From the NCBI GenBank assembly GCA_002418835.1, contig DIEX01000026.1, forward strand, positions 99,039 to 163,038: 64,000 nt of DNA, in the 5' to 3' direction. A program made the position numbers and the translations under genes. The notes beneath the pieces are model-generated. The model saw only the letters and a program-made list of their open reading frames with translations, was not told where the DNA came from and ran no database searches. This document shows positions 16,511-24,513 of this stretch, one piece after another (the first letter of the stretch is position 1; every line of letters starts with the position of its first letter). The stretch is from Spirochaetia bacterium UBA5763. Its GTDB lineage: Bacteria; Spirochaetota; UBA4802; UBA5550.

Positions 16511-18460
16511 TCATGTATCATCTTCAGAAAGAGTGATAAGCCAGTCTTCTTCAGTAAGAGAAAACACCTTGCTCTTCGGGGGGTTCACATATATGCCGAA
16601 ATTCTTTGTGATATCAGTCTCCTCGCTCTTAAGCCGCACTCCAAAACATGTTTCATTTCTTTTAATTGCCGCAGCACAAAGTTCTCCAAATGTAATGCTT
16701 TCCGGTATATACTTGAGAAATCTTGAAACAGGCTTAACGTAAACCTCGCTCCCCTCCTCGCTGAAAAGATCATCATATATCATGAGAACATCCGGCTCCT
16801 CAGATACCTGAGCATATATCTTGGAAACAAACTGGTTGGATATAAGAAAATCCTTTACACCAGCCTCCTGTATAACTTCAATATTCTCAGAATCAGCAAC
16901 CTCCGTTATCAGCTGAGTTGAAGTTTCTTTTTTCAATGAATTTTTAAAGTAGCCCCTGAACTGAAGGAGAGTCGCTATTGTTTCTGAATCACGGAGTTCT
17001 GAATCTCCGCCATCACCTGAGAGTATTATCACGTTATCATACTGTTCCGGTTTAAGTTTTTCAATTGTTGCGGGAGAATGGATATTACCCACAACGAGTT
17101 TCATCTTTATTCCTGGATTCTTCTTCTGAATCGAAGCAAAATCCTTCTTCATAAATTCAAATATTTCAGGAACAACAACATCAATTCGTGAACCTTTTGC
17201 GAGATAGTTTCTGTATTCAGCAAGGATAGTAGGGGTTTTACCGCTCCACCCCACAATCAGTTGGTTCTCTATGGATTTCGGATGAGGCATGTAACCCTTT
17301 GATTCGAGCGGATTTACAGGAACCGGCTCTTTCAGAAATTTTATCACTGAATCGTCTTCGGCGAGAACAATGACTTCATCATCACCGCATACTTCGTCAG
17401 GCGATGGGTTGAGTTTTATAGTTCCGTCACTCATCCTGAGTCCCAGAACAGAACAGTCAGAAAAACGGAAGATTATCTCAGAATATTTCAATCCCTTAAC
17501 ACCCCCCTCCGGTTTATAAAAATAAAACTCGCACCCTTCGAATCCGACAAGATTGTCATAAACCTGCGCGAGGCCTGAAACACGGGATGTCTGAACCATT
17601 AATTTTGCAAGTATTGAATGCTCATCAATAATTGAAATTTTTTCCGGTAAGATGTTTTTTGCCAGGTTACGCATATTTTTATAATGAAACTCAGCAATTA
17701 TAGGCGGGGCATTTTCCTCTCCAGTGCATGAAATTAATGCAAGAATTGTTTTAAGCACCCTTGCGTCAGCAAGGGTCTTCTGGTCATCTCCCGCATCTAC
17801 TGCCGCATCATTTAGTATAACAACCGATTTTGCCCCGGGAGCACTGACTTTGCGCAGCATAAATATACTCGACGTGGAACCTGACCGGGTAACAATCCTT
17901 GTATTCTTCGTATCTGGGAGACGTTCACGGAAAAAGTCATCCATTTCATCTTTCTCTTTCTCTGCCAGTACAACAATAGCAGGATTCTTTTCAGATTCAT
18001 TTGCAATCACCAACTCTCTTATTATTTCCAGAACACGGTCTCCAAAACCGAGGATAAGGGTGTGATTTTTTTCTGCAACATTACTCTTCCCTTTTCTTAA
18101 CTCAGAAAGCTTGGCCTCAAACTGGCTGGTAATAAAAGCGACTAAACTTGAAAAAAGAATTAACCCGAGAAAAACCGTTATAATACCTGTAATTTTATTC
18201 AGCACATTCCCGTCTGAATCTTCTGCAATAGCACCGGCATCAGATATCTGCAGAAACTCCCGCCAGAATTGATCAAATATCCCGGTAAAATTCTCCTGCG
18301 GCGCTATGATGTTAACAACAACCCGCACAACAGACATAAGTATAAATGCCCCGAAGAAGAGAAGTATAAGAGCTGCAAAAACAGAAAACCCTCCTTTGGA
18401 CATGAAGTTATCAAACCTGTACTGAAGCCTGCCCTTCAGATTCAACTCGTGATCACCCAT
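16511..18460 (-). CDS. CASTOR/POLLUX (DMI1)-like ion channel with RCK-type domains
   Basis: The chosen ATG at 18460 follows AGAGGTGG; the frame runs 30 codons further up without a ribosome-binding site. The 649-residue protein has membrane helices near residues 22-48 and 90-115. The segment DAGAIAEDSDG, then FITSQFEAKLSELRKGKSNV, then NHTLILGFGDR is the hallmark of the CASTOR/POLLUX family, known from plant nuclear-envelope cation channels of root symbiosis. Two Rossmann-like RCK halves follow (about 130-380 and 390-640), which bind ligand ions or nucleotides and gate the pore. Bacterial members are functionally little known. The gene precedes the terminator at 16455 and is probably monocistronic. 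Confidence 0.8.
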   Translation of the reverse strand: MGDHELNLKGRLQYRFDNFMSKGGFSVFAALILLFFGAFILMSVVRVVVNIIAPQENFTGIFDQFWREFLQISDAGAIAEDSDGNVLNKITGIITVFLGLILFSSLVAFITSQFEAKLSELRKGKSNVAEKNHTLILGFGDRVLEIIRELVIANESEKNPAIVVLAEKEKDEMDDFFRERLPDTKNTRIVTRSGSTSSIFMLRKVSAPGAKSVVILNDAAVDAGDDQKTLADARVLKTILALISCTGEENAPPIIAEFHYKNMRNLAKNILPEKISIIDEHSILAKLMVQTSRVSGLAQVYDNLVGFEGCEFYFYKPEGGVKGLKYSEIIFRFSDCSVLGLRMSDGTIKLNPSPDEVCGDDEVIVLAEDDSVIKFLKEPVPVNPLESKGYMPHPKSIENQLIVGWSGKTPTILAEYRNYLAKGSRIDVVVPEIFEFMKKDFASIQKKNPGIKMKLVVGNIHSPATIEKLKPEQYDNVIILSGDGGDSELRDSETIATLLQFRGYFKNSLKKETSTQLITEVADSENIEVIQEAGVKDFLISNQFVSKIYAQVSEEPDVLMIYDDLFSEEGSEVYVKPVSRFLKYIPESITFGELCAAAIKRNETCFGVRLKSEETDITKNFGIYVNPPKSKVFSLTEEDWLITLSEDDT

Positions 18461-18587
18461 TGAACCACCTCTTAAAAAATATTGATATGACTGCTTGAAA
18501 AAATTCCCGGAAGTCTGAATTAAATTTACAGAGATTCTGTGGATAGTCAAATTTTAGCAGAAGATTTTATGAATGATCAAAAAGATT

Positions 18588-19019
18588 TTATACATCAAAA
18601 ACTGTCTCGCCAATATAAAGATCATCCTCTTTATAAATTCTAAGTCTATGCATTGTCACAGCTTTTACATCAACTCTGAATATATGTTTATCACGAATAA
18701 TTTTTTCACCGGCAAGTCTGAAGCTGCATTTGTATTCTCCATTGTTTTCTATAACTGTTACACTTTCAGGAAGGAGGAGAATCCCATCTGCGTCCTTGAA
18801 AAAAAGGATCTCATTAAGAAACTCAAAGTATAGAAGTTCAATATTATCCCCTGATATAACTCCTTCTTTTATTATAACCGGAGCAATCTCGCAGGAGTTC
18901 TCAACCATCTCGCTCATCAGTGCTCTTCCGCTTTTTATAAAAAGATCATTGTAAGAGGAGCCCTTAACCCTTACAGCAACATCCGCGTGAGTTATATCTT
19001 CAATCAGTTCGTAATCCAT
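18588..19019 (-). CDS. Archease, RtcB cofactor protein
   Basis: A 143-residue protein with the archease start YELIEDITHADVAVRVKG, where His and Asp contribute to metal binding, and the C-terminal VDVKAVTMHRLRI ... ETVFDV. Archease speeds guanylylation of RtcB and allows multiple turnovers. It begins one base after the stop of rtcB on the same strand, so they form an operon. Confidence 0.9.
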   Translation of the reverse strand: MDYELIEDITHADVAVRVKGSSYNDLFIKSGRALMSEMVENSCEIAPVIIKEGVISGDNIELLYFEFLNEILFFKDADGILLLPESVTVIENNGEYKCSFRLAGEKIIRDKHIFRVDVKAVTMHRLRIYKEDDLYIGETVFDV

Positions 19020-19020
19020 G

Positions 19021-20469
19021 CTACCCCTTTATGTTCCCAAGTGGTGTGAGCTTTGCAACAATTCTTCCCAGACCGCACTTCTCCGCTGAGGCAACAACTT
19101 CATCCACATCCTTGTACGCACCCCCTGCCTCCTCCGCAAGTCCTGAATATGAAGCAGTGCGTATATATATATCTCTGGACTCCATGCTTTTCTGAAGTTC
19201 ACGGCCATTAAACCTGCTCTTTGCCTGGTGACGAGACATCACCCTGCCGCTGCCATGAACCGTGGTAAAGAACGTTTTCTCCGCAGCCTCTGTGCCGCAC
19301 ATAATGTAAGAGCCGGATTCCATGCTCCCCCCTATCAATACAGGCTGACCTACGGCGCGGTACTTCTCAGGTATTTCCCTGCTCCCCGGAGGGAATGCCC
19401 TTGTTGCGCCTTTTCTATGGATAAGCAGCTCCTTCATTTTACCGTTCACTTTATGTGTCTCAAGCTTAGCAGTGTTGTGACACACATCGTAAACAGTCTC
19501 AATCCGCAGCCCGCTCTTTTTACCGAAGATATCGAAGAGGATCTCCGCCACTCTGTGTTTGATAAGCTGCCTGTTGAGAAAAGCGATATTGATGGCGCAG
19601 TTCATCGCTTTAAAATAGCTCTGCCCCTCATCCGAATGGAACGGTGCGCAGGCAAGTTCCCTGTCCGGAGGGATATACCCGGAATTATTCTGCATGGAAG
19701 AAAAACTACGGAGGTAATCTGTTGCAACCTGGTGCCCGAAACCCCGGCTGCCGGTGTGAATCATTATTGCAATGGAGTTATCCACCTCTATACCGAAAAG
19801 TTTTGCTGTTTCACTGTCATAAATATTCCCTTTATGCGCAACCTGAATCTCAAGGTAGTGATTCCCTGAGCCGAGAGATCCCACCTGGTGGGCACCCCGC
19901 TCCCTTGCCTTATTTGAAACACAGGCAGGATCTGCCTCCGCAATCTTTCCATTCTCCTCACAGCACTCTATGTCGTTTTTGTCGCCGTAACCATTCTTTA
20001 CGCCCCACTCAACACCGCCGATCATTGCATCGTCAAATTTCCCGCTTGAAAGTGAAATAATACCCTCAGAGCCCACGCCGGAGGGTATCCCCCTGAAAAA
20101 GGCATCAACAATCTCTTTAATTTTCGGATGAACTTCATCATAAGTGAGATTCGTTGAAAGGAGCCTTACACCGCAGTTAATATCAAAGCCTATCCCGCCC
20201 GGGGAGATAATTCCGGCAACAGGATCAATTGCCGCAACTCCGCCGATAGGGAATCCGTAACCGGAATGTCCGTCAGGCATGCATGCAGCTTCACCGATAA
20301 TTCCCGGAAGTGTTGCAACGTTTGTTATCTGCGAGAATACGGCTTCATCCATGTCATTGATTAAAGCTTCTGATGCGTAAATCCTTGCTGGTACATTCAT
20401 CCCCTTCTTTGCGTCTGAAGGGATTTCGTATATGTATTCATCTATTTTTTTTATAAAACCGCTTTTCAT
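19021..20469 (-). CDS. rtcB: RNA-splicing ligase RtcB
   Basis: RtcB joins 2',3'-cyclic-phosphate or 3'-phosphate RNA ends to 5'-OH ends with GTP and Mn2+, for tRNA and rRNA repair in bacteria. The 482-residue protein keeps the metal and active-site elements: GGIGFDINCGVRLL with Cys99, QVGSLGSGNHYLEIQ, HTGSRGFGHQV, and RKGATRAFPPG near residue 360, where the guanylylated His region lies. Archease follows one base downstream. No sigma-54 RtcR regulator gene is next to it, unlike in enterobacteria. Confidence 0.95.
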   Translation of the reverse strand: MKSGFIKKIDEYIYEIPSDAKKGMNVPARIYASEALINDMDEAVFSQITNVATLPGIIGEAACMPDGHSGYGFPIGGVAAIDPVAGIISPGGIGFDINCGVRLLSTNLTYDEVHPKIKEIVDAFFRGIPSGVGSEGIISLSSGKFDDAMIGGVEWGVKNGYGDKNDIECCEENGKIAEADPACVSNKARERGAHQVGSLGSGNHYLEIQVAHKGNIYDSETAKLFGIEVDNSIAIMIHTGSRGFGHQVATDYLRSFSSMQNNSGYIPPDRELACAPFHSDEGQSYFKAMNCAINIAFLNRQLIKHRVAEILFDIFGKKSGLRIETVYDVCHNTAKLETHKVNGKMKELLIHRKGATRAFPPGSREIPEKYRAVGQPVLIGGSMESGSYIMCGTEAAEKTFFTTVHGSGRVMSRHQAKSRFNGRELQKSMESRDIYIRTASYSGLAEEAGGAYKDVDEVVASAEKCGLGRIVAKLTPLGNIKG

Positions 20470-20546
20470 GATTTTATCCGAATATGATAGATTTTATTAC
20501 TATATCAATATTTAATCAGATAATAAAGTAATTTCAACCTTAAAAA

Positions 20547-20574
20547 AAATGCGCCGGATTTCCCGGACGCATTT
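20547..20574 (-). terminator. Intrinsic terminator of the Mo-storage-like gene
   Basis: The stem aaatgcg-ccgg / ccgg-a-cgcattt encloses a five-base loop (20547-20574). Read on the minus strand, it ends in a run of T's about 40 bases past the stop at 20616. Confidence 0.75.
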
Positions 20575-20615
20575 CGTTCTCTAATTTAAAAAATATATGT
20601 TTAACAAAATTCTTC

Positions 20616-21452
20616 TTATTTTTTCTCTGAATAAATTATAGTCCCCACATGCTCTCCATTAAGTGCCCTCGTGATATTCCCCTCTTCAAGACCATTAATA
20701 ATCTGGATAGAGTTCACCACTTCACTATCCTGCAGAATTGTAAGGCATACCCTTTCAATAGCCAGATCCGGGAGATCTTTCTCTATGAGTTCCTCTGCGC
20801 TGATCTTCGGGATAAATACCGCGTCGGGATTCTTTTTAGGATCATCAGTAAAGAGCCCCTTCTCATCCTTAATAAATATGCAGTTCTTTGCGCCAATAAG
20901 ATCAGCAAGAATTATTGTCCCTGAATCTGTGCGCAGATTCGGGATACGTCCGTTCTTCGATGGTATTGAAAATAGATCATACGGAGGCATAGCCGGGATT
21001 ACCGGTATTGCTTTCTGATCATAATAGAGAGACAATTCCAGAATCTGGTCAGAACCTATCTGTATACCTCCCCACTGAGAAAGAAGCGTTGCAACCATAA
21101 GCGCGTTCTGTTCAGAGATTGCGCTCCCGAACTTCCCCATCATACCTGTGGGCATCCCCAGCTCCATTCCCAGCGAGTATATATGCCTGCTCCTTGTTCC
21201 GCCGCCGGTAGTAACGAGCATCTTGTGCTTATCCCTGTTTGCTCCGATTTCAGCTACAACCTGAGGTAGAGCTTTCGCTCCTCTGTCAGAGATCGACTGA
21301 CCCCCGACTTTCATTATGTTAACATCAGGAAATAATTTCCTCTGAGGCGCGACATTCAGATTATTCAGAAGATCCTTCCCCATAAGACTTTCACCCATCA
21401 GTTTGCTTTTTATGTGCAAACGCTTCCCGTCTTTTTCACGTATCAGTGCCAT
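20616..21452 (-). CDS. Molybdenum/tungsten storage protein-like (MosA/MosB family, amino-acid-kinase fold)
   Basis: The 278-residue protein has the amino-acid-kinase fold shared with UMP kinase, but its wording follows the molybdenum storage subunits of Azotobacter: IMKVGGQSISDRGAKALPQVV, LVTTGGGTRSRHIYSLGMELG, PVIPAMPPYDLFS, RIPNLRTDSGTIILADLIGA and RALNGEHVGTIIY. MoSto hexamers hold polyoxo-molybdate or -tungstate clusters loaded with ATP. Only one subunit gene is present here, so a homo-oligomer would be expected. A 69-residue gene precedes it and a TiaS-like gene and a molybdate-type regulator lie further up. A UMP-kinase role is the alternative, but the N-terminal extension and GGGTRSRH motif argue against it. 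Confidence 0.75.
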   Translation of the reverse strand: MALIREKDGKRLHIKSKLMGESLMGKDLLNNLNVAPQRKLFPDVNIMKVGGQSISDRGAKALPQVVAEIGANRDKHKMLVTTGGGTRSRHIYSLGMELGMPTGMMGKFGSAISEQNALMVATLLSQWGGIQIGSDQILELSLYYDQKAIPVIPAMPPYDLFSIPSKNGRIPNLRTDSGTIILADLIGAKNCIFIKDEKGLFTDDPKKNPDAVFIPKISAEELIEKDLPDLAIERVCLTILQDSEVVNSIQIINGLEEGNITRALNGEHVGTIIYSEKK

Positions 21453-21575
21453 AATTCTCTCCGCAATTAATAATTATATATAGCAGTAATAACAATAGAA
21501 TATAAACCCGCAGATTTTACTCAGCAGATTATCTTATTTTATCCAAATAACGGATAAACAATAACCGATAAAAAA

Positions 21576-21785
21576 TTAATCAACGTGCTTTTTTGTTTTC
21601 CTGTCATTTGTCAGAAGAACCAGTTCAGCTCCTGTAGCTGCTGCGATCTCTTCAAGTTCTGACTTTCTGAAATGTTCAGAAACGAACTGTAGTTCCATTT
21701 CATAAACAGCAGCAACAGCATATCTCGGTTTTTCCTCACCCTTCTCGACTTTTCTTCTTTCCCTGTAAAAAATTTTTCCAGCCAT
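21576..21785 (-). CDS. Small basic/acidic protein next to the Mo-storage homologue
   Basis: A 69-residue protein beginning MAGKIFYRERRKVEKGEEKPRY, with a central Y-E-M-E-L-Q-F-V strand and an alternating helix (F-R-K-S-E-L-E-E-I-A-A-A-T-G). GGAG upstream of the ATG at 21785 supports translation. It lies 123 bases upstream of the storage-protein gene on the same strand and is probably co-transcribed with it. I recognise no family. Its constant company with such storage genes elsewhere would be worth testing; a role as subunit, chaperone or metal-delivery partner is only a guess. Confidence 0.6.
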   Translation of the reverse strand: MAGKIFYRERRKVEKGEEKPRYAVAAVYEMELQFVSEHFRKSELEEIAAATGAELVLLTNDRKTKKHVD

Positions 21786-21909
21786 GATTTTCTCCTCTAA
21801 AACAGTATTAATGTCCTCTATTTTATAAGAATAATATTTGCAACAACTTGTTACTTCACCGTTTTACGGCTGTTATTTGATATTTGTAATCTTAAGTGTT
21901 TTAAAAATA

Positions 21910-21944
21910 AAAACGGGTTACAATATTTTATTATAACCCGTTTT
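21910..21944 (-). terminator. Intrinsic terminator of the TiaS-like gene
   Basis: aaaacgggtta (21910-21920) and taacccgtttt (21934-21944) form an 11-bp stem. On the minus strand it is followed by TATTTTTAA, 77 bases after the stop at 22021. Confidence 0.75.
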
Positions 21945-22020
21945 AACAATTAAAACTATTTAACAGAGAAAAAACAAACTTTTTGTCCTGAAAAATTACA
22001 TTAAAAAATTTTTTAAATTT

Positions 22021-22761
22021 TTAATATTTTCTAATCTCATCTTTGCTGAGATTTACCCAACCTGAACTTTCCGTCCTGTTTTTCTTCACAGGGAGTACGC
22101 ATCGTCCGTCAAGAAGAACTGTCTTAATCCGCTCTTCAAGAGATATACTATCCCCTGGCCCGATTTTTTCTCCGCTTACATCCCTGATTTCATCAATATC
22201 ATAATCACGGAGAAGCTTTTCCACGGTAATTATCCTGTCGCTATCCTTCACATCAATCCACCCTTTGAACCTGCCGTTGTTTCCAGCGAGACGCAGGCCC
22301 ACTCCCGCAAGGGCCCCTATTACACCGCCCCCTGTTCCGCCATGCTCTGAAAGATGAATTCCTGCATCAGCCGCAAGTTTAAAAGCACTCTCTTTATTCA
22401 GAACTTTGCAGGTGGCATCGCAGCCGAATCTTATGAGCCGTTCCTTTTCATTAATTCTGTCAGCTACAGCAACGCAAAGGCCGGGGTCAGATCCCTCTGC
22501 GCTGAGTTTTTCAAGAAGCTCCCCTGCATAAAGGATCATCTCGTCAATAAAACAGCTTTCTATTTCACCCTTGAAGCACATAGTGCTGTTATGCGAAGTA
22601 TAGGGAATTTCATCAGAGACAAAAAGCTGGTGACGGGTAATACGGGTAGTTTTTCCGCCGTAAATAGTTTCAATATCATGCCTGAGAATCTCGGCAAGGT
22701 GCCCTGTGCCTTTACTTTCAAGATTGTCTGTATCATCTATGCATACTAATATTTCAGTCAT
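22021..22761 (-). CDS. TiaS-like IDDTD nucleotide-binding protein in a bacterium
   Basis: The start at 22761 (AAGG upstream) gives 246 residues; the frame extends 22 codons further without support. Residues 6-20 (CIDDTDNLESKGTGH) carry the IDDTD signature of TiaS, the archaeal enzyme that uses ATP and agmatine to modify tRNA-Ile2. TRITRHQLF, NSTMCFKG and a glycine-rich HGGTGGGVIGALAGVGLR loop follow. The OB-fold and zinc-ribbon parts of full TiaS are absent. Bacteria use TilS for that tRNA, so this shorter protein probably has another ATP-dependent job. It diverges from a molybdate-type regulator gene and precedes the Mo-storage homologue, which suggests a link to Mo/W metabolism. Confidence 0.65.
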   Translation of the reverse strand: MTEILVCIDDTDNLESKGTGHLAEILRHDIETIYGGKTTRITRHQLFVSDEIPYTSHNSTMCFKGEIESCFIDEMILYAGELLEKLSAEGSDPGLCVAVADRINEKERLIRFGCDATCKVLNKESAFKLAADAGIHLSEHGGTGGGVIGALAGVGLRLAGNNGRFKGWIDVKDSDRIITVEKLLRDYDIDEIRDVSGEKIGPGDSISLEERIKTVLLDGRCVLPVKKNRTESSGWVNLSKDEIRKY

Positions 22762-22820
22762 TATACTTACCTTAAAAATGCGTTCAATATTTAAAAAAAT
22801 ATGATCTCCAGGTATAGTCA

Positions 22821-22859
22821 AATACAATTATTACATGAAAAATGATTATTCATTGTATT
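22821..22859. promoter_or_regulatory. Candidate operator in the divergent promoter region
   Basis: aatacaat (22821-22828) and attgtatt (22852-22859) are perfect 8-bp inverted arms, extended as aatacaat-attat / a-aat-attcattgtatt. It sits between the TiaS-like gene (start 22761) and the helix-turn-helix/PBP regulator (start 22938), where an autoregulator would bind. The link to that regulator is inference. Confidence 0.4.
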
Positions 22860-22937
22860 TTTTTAAACCCCCTCTTTAAATGTGCATTAATATACAAATA
22901 ATGAATATACCTGTCAGCAATTATCAAGGAGGACTCC

Positions 22938-23855
22938 ATGCCCGCAGAAAATATGAGCACAAAGGAAGTTGCCGAATACCTCGGCATAAACGAAAAACAG
23001 GTTTATGCTCTTATAAAGGCCAAAAGTATTCCATGCACCCGTGTAACAGGAAAGTGGGTTTTCCCGAAAAGGCTTATTGACAGGTGGATTACAACAAGCG
23101 CACTCAAAGAGGGCCCTGTCATTGATGAATCCGCGAGGAGTGCGTCAGAAGATCTTTACGCTGCCGGAAGCAATGACCCTGTGCTTGATATAGTCATTAA
23201 TCACATGAAAAACGGTGACCCCGGAACACATATCTTTTCTTCAGTCACAGGGAGCACAGAGGGACTGCGCCTTCTCGGCACAGGCCTCACTGATATAGCA
23301 TGGTGTCACCTCGCGGATCCTGTTACAGGTGAATACGACCTTAAGATGCTCGAAAATCTTGCACCGCACAAAAAGATAGCCATAGTCCACCTCTTCCAGA
23401 GAGAACTGGGCTTTCTCCTCCACCCTGATTCAAAAGAAAAAAATATGAGCTTTTCAATTATTGCAGATAAAGAACTACGTTTCGTAAACAGGCAGGCCGG
23501 ATCAGGAACAAGAGTTGTAACGGATAAGATACTTGCGGAGGAGAAGATAAGCCGGGAATCTATTGACGGTTATATTACAGAAGTTAATACTCATCTTGAA
23601 GTCGGGCTTATGATAATAAGCGGAGAGAGCAATACCGGAATTGCAACAAGTGCAATTGCAAAAATACTGGGGCTTAAATTCATCCCGCTTATAAAAGAAA
23701 ATTTTGACATGGTTGTTCTTCAGGAGACTTTTTTCAGAGACGAGGTGCAGCACTTTATTGAAACACTGAACTCTGATTCTTTCAGAAAGATGGTATCACA
23801 TCTGGGGAATTACGATTTCAGCAGGTCAGGTAAAATTATTTTTTCAACACCATGA
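22938..23855 (+). CDS. Transcriptional regulator: excisionase-type HTH fused to molybdate-type periplasmic-binding-like domain
   Basis: The ATG follows AAGGAGG. Residues 5-55 are a MerR/excisionase-like helix-turn-helix (MSTKEVAEYLGINEKQVYALIKAKSIPCTRVTGKWVFPKRLIDRW; quoted here only as start MSTKEVAEYLG and end FPKRLIDRW). Residues about 70-300 match the PBP_like domain related to ModA/TupA oxyanion-binding proteins (VTGSTEGLRLL, FVNRQAGSGTRVVTDKIL, IISGESNTGIATSAIA). The protein has no signal peptide, so it senses the ligand in the cytosol. Family members regulate molybdate or tungstate uptake and Mo/W enzymes. The gene is divergent from the TiaS-like gene, with a dyad in between. Ligand choice between molybdate and tungstate is open. 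Confidence 0.82.
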   Translation: MPAENMSTKEVAEYLGINEKQVYALIKAKSIPCTRVTGKWVFPKRLIDRWITTSALKEGPVIDESARSASEDLYAAGSNDPVLDIVINHMKNGDPGTHIFSSVTGSTEGLRLLGTGLTDIAWCHLADPVTGEYDLKMLENLAPHKKIAIVHLFQRELGFLLHPDSKEKNMSFSIIADKELRFVNRQAGSGTRVVTDKILAEEKISRESIDGYITEVNTHLEVGLMIISGESNTGIATSAIAKILGLKFIPLIKENFDMVVLQETFFRDEVQHFIETLNSDSFRKMVSHLGNYDFSRSGKIIFSTP

Positions 23856-23988
23856 CCTGAAAAAAAATCAGGCAATTCAATTGTGGCACGGCATCTGTAA
23901 TGAGATATGACAATAAATTGCTTTAAAAAACTTCTTGAATACAGCCCTGTTTTTCAATATCATTAGAATAGTAACGGCGGAATAATAT

Positions 23989-24453
23989 ATGAAATTTATA
24001 AAAATCAGATGCAGAAAATGCGGATATGAGCTTACAATACCTGAAACAACAACTTCAGTTATATGCGGCTCCTGTGGAGAGATAAACCGTTTCAGCAGAT
24101 TAACCTCTCTGCTGAGAAAACAGAGCGATCTCCCCATTGAAACAAAATGGGAAGAAAGAACTCCCGCAATGCCTTCATCTTCAGGAAAAAGCATGGAGAG
24201 CAGAAACCAGGCAGCATCAGGAATTCCTGATTTTCAATCTTCTGATCATGACAGAGGAGAAAATATTCACCTGCCCGGAGAGGAAGAGGAAATCCCTGAA
24301 CAGGGGAACGCCACAAAATTAATGACACTGATATTTATTATTGCACCTTTTATTGCTATAGCTGTTGAACATTTTAAACTCCCTTCTTACGTCGCGATAA
24401 TCGCCATTGCAGCAGTAATCATTCTTATATTTCTTCTAAAAAAAAGGTCTTGA
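23989..24453 (+). CDS. Zinc-ribbon protein with C-terminal membrane helices
   Basis: The 154-residue protein starts with a zinc ribbon, CRKCGYEL (Cys8, Cys11) and CGSCGE (Cys26, Cys29). A hydrophilic, probably disordered linker follows (about 35-105), then two hydrophobic stretches (about 110-125 and 130-148) and a basic end KKKRS. Such proteins are common membrane-anchored small proteins of unknown role. The helicase gene follows 60 bases downstream in the same direction. Confidence 0.65.
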   Translation: MKFIKIRCRKCGYELTIPETTTSVICGSCGEINRFSRLTSLLRKQSDLPIETKWEERTPAMPSSSGKSMESRNQAASGIPDFQSSDHDRGENIHLPGEEEEIPEQGNATKLMTLIFIIAPFIAIAVEHFKLPSYVAIIAIAAVIILIFLLKKRS

Positions 24454-24513
24454 TAATAAAGATACAGCCCACTAAACAGGTAATTAGCATTTTATAATTA
24501 TCTGAAAAAACTG

